Shown here one piece after another: positions 1-8,238 of a DNA stretch of 55,183 nucleotides (within the stretch, counting starts at the first letter, position 1; each line of letters starts with the position of its first letter). A program made the translations under genes and the position numbers. This DNA comes from Flavobacteriales bacterium UBA1993 (GTDB taxonomy: Bacteria; Bacteroidota; Bacteroidia; Flavobacteriales_G; Salibacteraceae), in NCBI GenBank assembly GCA_002336485.1, contig DDCZ01000064.1, positions 1 through 55,183 on the forward strand, written 5' to 3'. Below the pieces are notes generated by a model. That model did not search any database, was not told where the DNA came from, and saw nothing but the letters and a program-made list of their open reading frames with translations.

Positions 1-60
1 AAACTGGCTAGAGGATGTTAAGAGAGTAAGCGAGGAAGGTTAACAACGCTCTGGCCCACC

Positions 61-3000
61 TTACTTCATGGTTGCGCCCTTCACATAAGGTGCTTTCGCA
101 TCCAACAACTCCTGCTCCATGTTCGGGATTAGTTCGTTCGCGATTTCGCTCAATTCAGTCCTCAGTGTTTTTAGCTGGGATTTCGCAATTTGTAGGCTCT
201 GCCTATGTGTAGGTGTTGGTCCATACGTGCTGGTTTTTGTGCCCATAGCTGCCACAGATACACGATCGCCAATAGTGGGAAGTGACTTTTCGCCGACACC
301 TTTTCGGAGCGGATCACCGCTCAATTGCTTGTTCATGGTTTGAAGGCGCGTGTTTACCTCGTGCAATCGTTTGTCTAAGTCACCTGGCGCACTTTGACTG
401 CGGCTGAGGGCAATAGACATCATTTTCACCTTCTCTACGTTCTCATTCAACACTACCCGCGTGCCACTCAACTCCAGGTTGATGTCTTCCAGCTCGCGCC
501 AAAAAGACGCAGTTGCCTCCGGCGTCCATCCTTCAAGCGAACCTTTTTTCATGCGTTTGACAATGAATTTTTGCGGCGCCGCCAGTTCTGTTGCTTGTCC
601 GTCGATCACTTTAACCAACGTGGCAGTATACTCACCCGGTGCCGCCATCATTCCCTTTGGCGACTTATCGGTCTTCTTCGGAAGCTTTGAAGAACGAATG
701 GCATCCGTATGTGGATAACGAAGATCCCAGGCCACACGATGCACACCTTTTTTGGCCGGAGCCTTGATCCTCCGAATGGCATTCCCGTCCATGTCTTTGA
801 TGACTAAATAAACAGCTGGTTTTTGCTCGAGCTTCTCTTTTTCAAGCGATTCCCATCCAGGGAAAGAAATTTCCTGATCCTTCATCTCCTTCTCTCCTGC
901 TTTTCGCTCTTCTTCGAGCGACTGATAGTCCTGTGCCAAATGATAGGTGATGATGGCTCCAAAGTCTGGATTTGGTGCCACAAAATGGCCTGCCCCTTGG
1001 GAACCTTTTCCGTCAAAACTGAGAACAGGTCGTGGTATGTACCACAGCGCATCTTTGATCGGAAACAGGTGCGCTTCTTCATTCATGCTTTCTGCACTGA
1101 CCTCGCGCAATGGGCTATAGTCATCCAAAATGTAAAATCCGCGCCCGAAAGAGGCGCCAACCAAGTCGTTTTCTCTCTTTTGAATCGCGAGGTCGCGGAA
1201 GGAAATAGTTGGTAGTCCACCTTTCAGCTGATGCCATTCTTCGCCGCCATTCAAGGAGGTATAAATCCCAAATTCTGTCGCTAAAAACAGTAAGTCTTTT
1301 TCAACATGATCCTGCACAACCCGCCAAACCAAAGTGGTTTCGGGAAGGTTCGTTGTCATTTTCTTCCACGTCTTTCCCTTGTCGGTGCTTTTGAAAAAAT
1401 AGGGTTTGAAATCGCCAAACTTGTGGTTGTCCAAGCAGATGTATACCGTATTGGCATCATACATATCTGCTTTGATGTCGTTGACAAAGGCGGTCGCTGG
1501 TGCACCCGTGGCGGAAACCTGAATTTTGGTCCATGAACCGCCATCATTTTCTGATACTTGAATCAAGCCGTCGTCCGTTCCAGCGTAGATCAGTCCTTGC
1601 TGCACGGGCGACTCCGAAAGCGACGTGATGGTACTGTAATTAGACATGGCGTAGATGTCCCAAGCATTGTCCCAACTCTGCTTTTTCCCCATAATGGGCT
1701 GCTCGATGCGCTCAAGGTCTTTGGTAAGGTCGCCTGAGATGGTTGTCCAACTATCTCCGCGGTCCGTAGATTTCCATACCCGCTGCGAAGCGAAATACAA
1801 TGTTTTCACATCGTGTGGACTTACCAGTATCGGGGCATCCCAATTGAATCGTTCCACGGGATCATCTTCCGCAGGCTGCGGTCTTATATAGACAATTTCT
1901 CCTGTGGCCTTGTCTACACGTGTGAGGTTTCCTTGCTGCCATTCAGCGTAGACGATATTTGGATTACCGGGCTCCGTTGCCGGCTGATGGCCATCGCCAA
2001 ACAGCGTCACATACCAATCCGAATTCATGATTCCATGCACGTTGTCTGTCCGTGATGGACCGCCCTGTGTATTGTTGTCTTGTGTGCCACCATAAATGTT
2101 GTAGAATGGCTCCGTATCGTCCACCGCGAGCTTATAAAACTGTGTAAGCGGAAGGTTGGCCATGAAGCGCCAATTTTGTCCGAGATCAAAGGATTCATAA
2201 AGTCCGCCATCACAACCTACCAATAAATAATCTGGATCGTCGGCCCTAAACGCCATGGCGTGGTTGTCGCTGTGCTTGTGCTTTTCGGGCATACGTGCGA
2301 AGGACTTACCGCCGTTTTCGCTCACTTGAGCGCGCACATCCATTAAATAAAGTCGATCAAATTGGTGTGGAGATGCATACAATTCCTGATAGTAATGCGG
2401 GCCTGTAGCACCCGATACGGTCGCCGACATTTTCTTCCAACTCGCTCCGTAATTTTCGCTTTTGTACACCTCCCCTTTTCTGCGATCGAGCTCAATGGCT
2501 GCATAGACCACATTGGGTTTCTGCGGACTGACCGCAATACCGATTTTACCCAAGTTGCCTTTTGGTAATCCGGTGTCAAGCTTTGTCCATGTATTTCCAC
2601 CATCGGTGCTTTTGTGGATTCCCGATCCCGGTCCTCCGCCCATATAGGCTGCCACGGTTCTGTGTCGATCCCAAGTAGCGGCATAGATCACGTCTGGATT
2701 ATTTGGATCCAGCGCAATGTCAGTTACTCCTGTCCATTTTTTATCGCCTAGGGTTTTTGACCACGTCTTTCCTCCATCGGAGGTCATGTAAAAACCGCGC
2801 TCCCCACCACTCGACCACAGCGGTCCTTGAACGGCAACAAAAACAACATCAGAGTTTTCGGGATGCACAATGATTTCAGAAATGTGCTCCGACTTTTTGA
2901 GCCCCATGTTTTTCCATTTCGTTCCGCCATCGACGCTCTTGTAAATACCATCTCCAAAACTGATGTGTCGCCCACCAACATTTTCGCCTGTACCAACCCA

Positions 3001-3309
3001 AACCGTTGTTGGCAAGCTGGGGTCGATGGTGACGCAACCGGTGCTGTATACCTTTTGCTTATCGAATACCGGTTCCCAAGTAATGCCACTGTTTTTGGTG
3101 CGCCACACTCCCCCCGATCCAACGGCAATGAACCAAACGTTGTCGTTTTCTGGATGTATGGCTATGTCTGCAATGCGCCCTGACATAAAGGCTGGACCGA
3201 TGCTTCTGAACTTGAAACCAGAGAGCGTAGAATCTGATATGGGCGTATTCTGACTTTGAAGACCACTTGCGATCAGAATGAATGCACAGGTAAGTAGATG
3301 TTTAATCAT
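61..3309 (-). CDS. Exported BNR/sortilin-type beta-propeller protein
   Basis: The 1082-residue product starts with a signal peptide (about residues 1-20, ending near SGLQSQ), so it is probably periplasmic or exported. Most of the chain is a run of BNR/Asp-box repeats: at least nine SxDxGxxW-like motifs are visible (for example SVDGGTKW, TSDGGKTW, STDGGNTW, STDRGDSW, STDKGKTW), as in VPS10/sortilin-like propellers and the 'WD40/YVTN/BNR-like repeat' glycosidase-related family. The last third, after about residue 730, is not propeller and contains a Lys/Glu-rich helical part. Such proteins are common in Bacteroidota; their substrates are mostly unknown and I see no catalytic signature that would make it a sialidase. 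I see no C-terminal T9SS sorting domain. It stands alone upstream of the DUF1343 gene on the same strand, 174 bases apart. The fold is secure, the function is not. Confidence 0.85.
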   Translation of the reverse strand: MIKHLLTCAFILIASGLQSQNTPISDSTLSGFKFRSIGPAFMSGRIADIAIHPENDNVWFIAVGSGGVWRTKNSGITWEPVFDKQKVYSTGCVTIDPSLPTTVWVGTGENVGGRHISFGDGIYKSVDGGTKWKNMGLKKSEHISEIIVHPENSDVVFVAVQGPLWSSGGERGFYMTSDGGKTWSKTLGDKKWTGVTDIALDPNNPDVIYAATWDRHRTVAAYMGGGPGSGIHKSTDGGNTWTKLDTGLPKGNLGKIGIAVSPQKPNVVYAAIELDRRKGEVYKSENYGASWKKMSATVSGATGPHYYQELYASPHQFDRLYLMDVRAQVSENGGKSFARMPEKHKHSDNHAMAFRADDPDYLLVGCDGGLYESFDLGQNWRFMANLPLTQFYKLAVDDTEPFYNIYGGTQDNNTQGGPSRTDNVHGIMNSDWYVTLFGDGHQPATEPGNPNIVYAEWQQGNLTRVDKATGEIVYIRPQPAEDDPVERFNWDAPILVSPHDVKTLYFASQRVWKSTDRGDSWTTISGDLTKDLERIEQPIMGKKQSWDNAWDIYAMSNYSTITSLSESPVQQGLIYAGTDDGLIQVSENDGGSWTKIQVSATGAPATAFVNDIKADMYDANTVYICLDNHKFGDFKPYFFKSTDKGKTWKKMTTNLPETTLVWRVVQDHVEKDLLFLATEFGIYTSLNGGEEWHQLKGGLPTISFRDLAIQKRENDLVGASFGRGFYILDDYSPLREVSAESMNEEAHLFPIKDALWYIPRPVLSFDGKGSQGAGHFVAPNPDFGAIITYHLAQDYQSLEEERKAGEKEMKDQEISFPGWESLEKEKLEQKPAVYLVIKDMDGNAIRRIKAPAKKGVHRVAWDLRYPHTDAIRSSKLPKKTDKSPKGMMAAPGEYTATLVKVIDGQATELAAPQKFIVKRMKKGSLEGWTPEATASFWRELEDINLELSGTRVVLNENVEKVKMMSIALSRSQSAPGDLDKRLHEVNTRLQTMNKQLSGDPLRKGVGEKSLPTIGDRVSVAAMGTKTSTYGPTPTHRQSLQIAKSQLKTLRTELSEIANELIPNMEQELLDAKAPYVKGATMK

Positions 3310-3483
3310 GGGAAGGGCTTAATGGTGTAATCCTAAATTCATCACAAGGATAAGAATCAGGATCCCAATTTGTTCGAATTACCACTGTTCGATTTGATCA
3401 ATGGTTGGATTCTAGTTGAACGTTTCGCTAAGGGGCTAAGGGGCTAATGGCATTCTTTCGAAACGAGGAAGCTTAATGGATGA

Positions 3484-4677
3484 TTACTCAAAATCCGGAT
3501 ACAGCAAATACGTGTGTCGCATGCGTTTGTAGGCTACCAAATCCAACTCCCATGAAGCACGAATTTGATCTGCACTCAGTCCCGCTTCTATTTGCTTTTG
3601 CATGGCATCGGTGCCCGCCAATTTGTTGATGAAGCCGTTCTTCAGAAAGAAGGTTTCCTTGCTCGGGAATTCGCGGTAGGCGTTGACCATGTATTCCATC
3701 ACCAAGTGCTTTTTCTCCTGTACATTTTTCCCTCCAAACTCCGTTAAATCCCAACCTACACAAGGCACGCCTTCGTGTTTTGGGTGTTTCGATCCTTCAT
3801 TAGGTTTAGGCACAAACACATGTGAACCCAAAGACATATTTGGGTGGCCAAATACCTCAAACGGCGTATCGGTTCCCCTGCCAACGCTGACATCCGTTCC
3901 CTCAAAAAAGCACAGAGATGGATAAAGCAAAATCGAATTCAGATTAGGCAAGTTCGGAGAAGGCTTCACAGGCAATATGTAAATATCGTTGTGTGTATAG
4001 CCTTCGCATTTTGATATGGTTATATCACACTTGACGCCACCTTCGAGCCAACCTTCGCCGTTGATCATCCGCGCCAACTCACCCACGGTAACACCGTGTA
4101 CCACAGGTATGGGCAGCATACCTACAAACGACTTATACTTGGGATCCAACATAGGACCGTCAACGTAAAATCCGTTTGGATTTGGTCGATCCAAAATCAC
4201 CATTTTCTTATCATTTTCAGCACAGGCTTCCATCACATATGTCATGGTAGAGATGTACGTATAGAATCGGGCTCCCACATCCTGTATATCGAAAATCACG
4301 ACGTCGATATTTTCCAAATCAGCAGGTGTCGGTTTTTTGTGCGAACCATATAAACTCACTATGGGCAACCCAGTTTTCACATCCTTTCCACTCTCCACCT
4401 TTTCGCCCGCATCGGCCTTGCCTCGAAATCCATGTTCGGGTGCAAACACAGAAACAATATTGACGTCCTTGGCCAATAACCAATCTACCAAATGCACGGA
4501 ATCTACCATAGAAGTATGGTTACCAACCACGGCTACACGCTTATCCTTCAGCACTTTGGAATAGGATTCATACTGCTTGGCTCCTACGCTGATGTTCTTA
4601 TCGGATTTATAAAGTGTTTGCCCAATGGATATGTTTCCAAACAAAGCAAATAGTAGAATGACGGTCAGGGCTCTCAT
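3484..4677 (-). CDS. DUF1343 / NamZ-like exo-beta-N-acetylmuramidase, exported
   Basis: The 397-residue protein has a signal peptide (about residues 1-19, ending SIGQ) followed by a full-length DUF1343 domain. Family landmarks that can be read are VGNHTS near residue 52, APEHGFRG near 80, DIQDVGARFYTY near 131-142, DRPNP near 163 and GRGTDTPFE near 268-276. DUF1343 includes Bacillus NamZ, which removes terminal N-acetylmuramic acid from peptidoglycan fragments; a role in cell-wall turnover or recycling in the periplasm is therefore likely, inferred from the family. The start is the only ATG that gives a signal peptide. It is transcribed away from the permease gene that begins 80 bases upstream. 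Confidence 0.85.
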   Translation of the reverse strand: MRALTVILLFALFGNISIGQTLYKSDKNISVGAKQYESYSKVLKDKRVAVVGNHTSMVDSVHLVDWLLAKDVNIVSVFAPEHGFRGKADAGEKVESGKDVKTGLPIVSLYGSHKKPTPADLENIDVVIFDIQDVGARFYTYISTMTYVMEACAENDKKMVILDRPNPNGFYVDGPMLDPKYKSFVGMLPIPVVHGVTVGELARMINGEGWLEGGVKCDITISKCEGYTHNDIYILPVKPSPNLPNLNSILLYPSLCFFEGTDVSVGRGTDTPFEVFGHPNMSLGSHVFVPKPNEGSKHPKHEGVPCVGWDLTEFGGKNVQEKKHLVMEYMVNAYREFPSKETFFLKNGFINKLAGTDAMQKQIEAGLSADQIRASWELDLVAYKRMRHTYLLYPDFE

Positions 4678-4757
4678 AGTTTCGAATTACAACCTCAAAA
4701 TTCCGCATCTTCACAGCTACAAAGACCAGTGACAGTTCAAGTTTTAAACAATAACCC

Positions 4758-5990
4758 TTGCGCTACGAATTCCTACTAGCACGTAAAATGATTGGCGGTC
4801 GCACCTCAGGTGAGACGAGTCAAAGTAGTTCGGCCATCGTGAAAATTGCGGTCGCTGGAATTGCTATTGGCATGGCCGTTATGCTCCTATCCGTAGGCAT
4901 CGTGAATGGCTTTCAAAATGAGATCCAGCAAAAGGTCATCGGATTTGGTTCGCACTTGCAGATTTCTATGTACAACACACAAAACGCGGTGAGTGAAAAA
5001 CCCGTGGAGCGGGCACAGCCCTTTTTGGACGACATCCGTGCCGAACCAACAGTAAAAAACGTGAACGTCTATGCCTTCAAGAGCGGCATCATCGTGGCCA
5101 ACAGCGAAATCAAAGGCATCATCGCTAAAGGTGTGGATCAGGACTACGACTGGGACTTCTTTAGTAAAAACCTCGTCGACGGTTCGGTCTTCTCCATTCC
5201 AGACAGCAACAAATCTGACAGCGTTGTGCTCTCCAAATACGTCATGGATAAGCTCAAACTTGAGTTGGGCGAAAAGATCACGGTCATCTTTATTCAAGAC
5301 GAAAAAGAGCGAAAACGCCGTTTTGTAGTAGGCGGGGTTTATGAAAGCGGCATGGATCAGTTTGACGCCAACATGATGCTTTGCGACATACGACACGTGC
5401 AAAAACTCAACAATTGGGCGCCAAATCAGGTGGCAGGATTTGAGGTCACGCTCAACGAATTTGACGACCTCGGAATGCTCGACGAAATCATCTCGAATCA
5501 CATTTCGTGGGAGTTCACTACACTAAAAATCACCGATCAATTCATGGAGATCTTCGGTTGGCTTGAGCTACAAGATTTGAACGTTGTCATCATCTTGTCG
5601 CTTATGGTTTTGGTCTCAGGCATCAATATGATCACGGCCTTACTTGTTTTCATCCTAGAGCGCACAAACATGATTGGCTTGCTGAAAGCATTGGGCGCAA
5701 CGAATGGCAGTTTGAGCAAGATTTTCCTTTACAACGCTGCCTACCTGATTCTCCTCGGCACGTTTTGGGGCAACCTCATCGGGCTTAGCCTCGGACTTTT
5801 ACAGAAGCATTTTCAAATTTTGAAACTCGACAAGGCGAGCTATTACATAGACCACGTGCCCGTGTTGTTTGAATGGGACGTGATCCTGTATATCAACTTG
5901 GGCAGCGTCGTCATCTCGATGCTCATGCTCATTCTACCTTCGATGATCGTAAGCCGTATCGACCCAGTGAAAACGATTCGATTTAATTAA
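4758..5990 (+). CDS. FtsX-family ABC transporter permease (LolC/LolE-like)
   Basis: The 410-residue membrane protein has the MacB/FtsX permease layout: one transmembrane helix at about residues 26-50, a large periplasmic domain (about 50-270), then three helices near 275-300, 320-345 and 375-400. The sequence GLLKALGATNGSL between helices 2 and 3 is the conserved cytoplasmic loop, and the C-terminus ends in the usual DPVKTIRFN-like tail. It resembles LolC/LolE permeases that pull lipoproteins from the inner membrane, but the ATPase partner is not next to it, so the substrate is not proven. I keep the TTG start because family members begin with a similar MRYEFxxARK segment; the next in-frame ATG, at 4788, would remove it. 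Confidence 0.85.
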   Translation: MRYEFLLARKMIGGRTSGETSQSSSAIVKIAVAGIAIGMAVMLLSVGIVNGFQNEIQQKVIGFGSHLQISMYNTQNAVSEKPVERAQPFLDDIRAEPTVKNVNVYAFKSGIIVANSEIKGIIAKGVDQDYDWDFFSKNLVDGSVFSIPDSNKSDSVVLSKYVMDKLKLELGEKITVIFIQDEKERKRRFVVGGVYESGMDQFDANMMLCDIRHVQKLNNWAPNQVAGFEVTLNEFDDLGMLDEIISNHISWEFTTLKITDQFMEIFGWLELQDLNVVIILSLMVLVSGINMITALLVFILERTNMIGLLKALGATNGSLSKIFLYNAAYLILLGTFWGNLIGLSLGLLQKHFQILKLDKASYYIDHVPVLFEWDVILYINLGSVVISMLMLILPSMIVSRIDPVKTIRFN

Positions 5991-6064
5991 TCAATCTCCG
6001 CACATTCTGGGGCCAAAATCGCCATTGTGATCTTTACATTCGTGGCCGAATAGAACTTTCACAC

Positions 6065-7426
6065 ATGGACATCAAGCAAAACATACTAGAGACTATTGGA
6101 AACACACCAATGGTGCGGTTGAATAAGATAGCCGAGGACATTCCAGGAACCATTCTCGCTAAGGTTGAATATTTCAACCCAGGGCACAGCGTCAAAGATC
6201 GAATGGCACTTAAAATGGTGGAAGATGCTGAGAAAAATGGCGATTTGAAACCAGGTGGAACATTGATCGAATGTACAAGCGGAAACACAGGAATGGGGCT
6301 TGCATTGGCGGCCATCGTGAAAGGATACAAGCTACACTGCACACTGAGCGACAAGCAGAGCAAAGAGAAGATGGACATCCTTCGTGCTGTTGGAGTTGAA
6401 GTGCACGTTTGCCCTACCAATGTATCACCCGAACATCCGGATTCATATTATTCGGTTGCTAAGAGACTAAACGCAGAAATACCTAATTCATTTTGGGTCA
6501 ACCAATACGACAACGCGGCAAATGCGGAAGCGCATTACGAATCAACAGGTCCGGAGATTTGGGACCAAACAGATGGTAAAATCACGCACTTTGTAGTTGG
6601 CGTTGGTACTGGAGGCACAATCAGCGGAGTGGGTAAATACCTAAAAGAGAAAAACCCGAATGTGAAGATTTGGGGTGCTGATTCATACGGATCTGTTTTC
6701 AAGAAGTATCACGAAACGGGTGAGTTTGACGAAAAGGAGATTTACAGCTACATCACCGAAGGCATTGGAGAAGACATTCTGCCCAAGAATGTTGACTTTT
6801 CGATCATAGATCATTTTGAAAAAATCACTGACCGCGACGGCGCTGTGGTTACTCGAGAACTTGCGATAAAAGAAGGATTGCTTTTAGGCTATTCAGCAGG
6901 TTCGGCGTTTCAAGCGATCCGTCAAATGAAACATGAGTTGACCGAAGATTCAGTGGTGGTGGTTTTATTCCATGATCACGGGTCGCGGTATGTTGGTAAG
7001 GTCTTTAACGATGATTGGATGCGCGAACGTGGCTTCCTCAACGAGGAAAACAAGCACGCCATGGACTTGATTTCTGATCGAATGGACCTTCCTCTAATGA
7101 CGGTAAACTCAGGCGAGCCTGTGCACAACGCCATCGCTATTATGCGCAAGCACAATATCAGTCAATTGCCTGTGATGGAAGATGGGAAGTTTGTCGGAAG
7201 CCTGGATGATGTGCACTTGTTGAGCGCTTTATCTGCCGATCCACATGCAAGAGACAAAGCAGTTTCGAACTACATGAACGCCGCATTTCCGGTGGTTCAA
7301 TCCAGTGATCCATTGACCAGCGTTTCCAAACACTTTGATCAAAACAATGGCGCCGTACTTGTTGACCTTGGTCAGGGTAAGTACCACATCATTACGCGAC
7401 ACGATTTAGTGGCAGCGATGTCCTAG
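6065..7426 (+). CDS. Cystathionine beta-synthase (PLP fold plus CBS pair)
   Basis: This is a 453-residue PLP enzyme of the cysteine synthase/cystathionine beta-synthase family. The Schiff-base lysine is K44 in HSVKDRMALK, the substrate-binding loop is CTSGNTG near residue 70-76, and the PLP-phosphate loop is VGVGTGGTISG near 177-187. After a catalytic domain of about 330 residues there is a C-terminal pair of CBS domains (about 335-453), the arrangement of full-length cystathionine beta-synthases. The likely reaction is serine (or an activated serine) plus homocysteine to cystathionine; a cysteine synthase activity cannot be excluded. The CBS pair suggests control by an adenosyl ligand, which is inference. 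The stop codon is 2 bases before the next gene, so the two are probably co-transcribed. Confidence 0.9.
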   Translation: MDIKQNILETIGNTPMVRLNKIAEDIPGTILAKVEYFNPGHSVKDRMALKMVEDAEKNGDLKPGGTLIECTSGNTGMGLALAAIVKGYKLHCTLSDKQSKEKMDILRAVGVEVHVCPTNVSPEHPDSYYSVAKRLNAEIPNSFWVNQYDNAANAEAHYESTGPEIWDQTDGKITHFVVGVGTGGTISGVGKYLKEKNPNVKIWGADSYGSVFKKYHETGEFDEKEIYSYITEGIGEDILPKNVDFSIIDHFEKITDRDGAVVTRELAIKEGLLLGYSAGSAFQAIRQMKHELTEDSVVVVLFHDHGSRYVGKVFNDDWMRERGFLNEENKHAMDLISDRMDLPLMTVNSGEPVHNAIAIMRKHNISQLPVMEDGKFVGSLDDVHLLSALSADPHARDKAVSNYMNAAFPVVQSSDPLTSVSKHFDQNNGAVLVDLGQGKYHIITRHDLVAAMS

Positions 7427-7428
7427 TC

Positions 7429-8238
7429 GTGGAGTTTGTAGATCACATAGGACATAAAATCCAGCTGGATAAATATCCAAAACGGATCGTTTCCCTTGTG
7501 CCTTCTCAGACTGAACTGCTTGTTGATCTGGGACTCTCCGATCGTTTGGTTGGCATCACAAAATTCTGTGTGCATCCAAGTTCGCTTCGAAGAGAGAAAA
7601 CCATTGTTGGCGGCACGAAGGCCGTGAAGCACGATGTGATAGAAGCGCTGAATCCGGATCTCATTATCGCGAACAAGGAAGAAAACGAGCGGGCAGACAT
7701 TGAAAGGTTGACCGCGAAGTATCCGACATGGACAAGTGACATAAAGTCTTTGGATGATGCCTGTCAGATGATCCAAGACATTGGGGTGCTTACGAACACG
7801 ACCCAGGCGGCAGAGGCATTAAACTCAGAGATTAAAAGTGGCTTTGAAGCTATACCTCATGGCTCAACAAAAGTTGCGCTTTACCTTATTTGGAAGAATC
7901 CATACATGGCAGCTGGGCCCGATACATTTATACATCAAATGTTGCCCTTTGCCGGATTTCAAAACGTCATTCACGACCCCGAAGCACGATATCCTGAACT
8001 ATCGGAAACAGAGATTGAAAGGCTTCATCCAACGTACATACTGCTCTCCAGTGAGCCTTTTCCATTTAAAGGAAAACACACCGCTGAGGTTCAGGCCCGC
8101 TTTCCAAAAAGCACGATCATGGAAGTTGATGGGGAAATGTTTAGTTGGTATGGTTCGCGCTTAAAACGAGCAACGACCTACTTCACTAACCTTTTGAGAC
8201 TAGCAGAAAATAAACGCGAACGGTCTAAAGATGCGTAG
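7429..8238 (+). CDS. Helical-backbone metal receptor (BtuF/FepB-like) without signal peptide
   Basis: The 269-residue protein belongs to the periplasmic-binding family for cobalamin and iron-siderophore ABC transport: it begins with YPKRIVSLVPSQTELL and carries the LGLSDRLVGITKFC segment and the DLIIANKEEN segment typical of the first lobe, followed by the long backbone helix and a second lobe with YLIWKNPYMAAGPDTFI. No signal peptide or lipobox precedes the mature-like sequence; translation begins at a GTG directly behind the previous stop. The protein therefore probably stays in the cytoplasm or is mis-sorted relative to classical receptors. No permease or ATPase gene is nearby. The gene overlaps the start of the patatin gene by 8 bases. 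Confidence 0.8.
   Translation: MEFVDHIGHKIQLDKYPKRIVSLVPSQTELLVDLGLSDRLVGITKFCVHPSSLRREKTIVGGTKAVKHDVIEALNPDLIIANKEENERADIERLTAKYPTWTSDIKSLDDACQMIQDIGVLTNTTQAAEALNSEIKSGFEAIPHGSTKVALYLIWKNPYMAAGPDTFIHQMLPFAGFQNVIHDPEARYPELSETEIERLHPTYILLSSEPFPFKGKHTAEVQARFPKSTIMEVDGEMFSWYGSRLKRATTYFTNLLRLAENKRERSKDA

Noticed and set aside
61..3309. Beta-propeller protein as a sialidase
   Set aside because: Asp boxes alone are shared by many propellers; the arginine triad and other active-site residues of sialidases could not be identified.
3420..3470. Short repeated AAGGGGCT units
   Set aside because: Only two copies in a short non-coding stretch; too little to call a functional repeat.
4887..5501. 204-codon open frame on the minus strand inside the permease gene
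   Set aside because: It is antisense to a clear FtsX-type gene and has no recognisable fold; it is a shadow of codon use.
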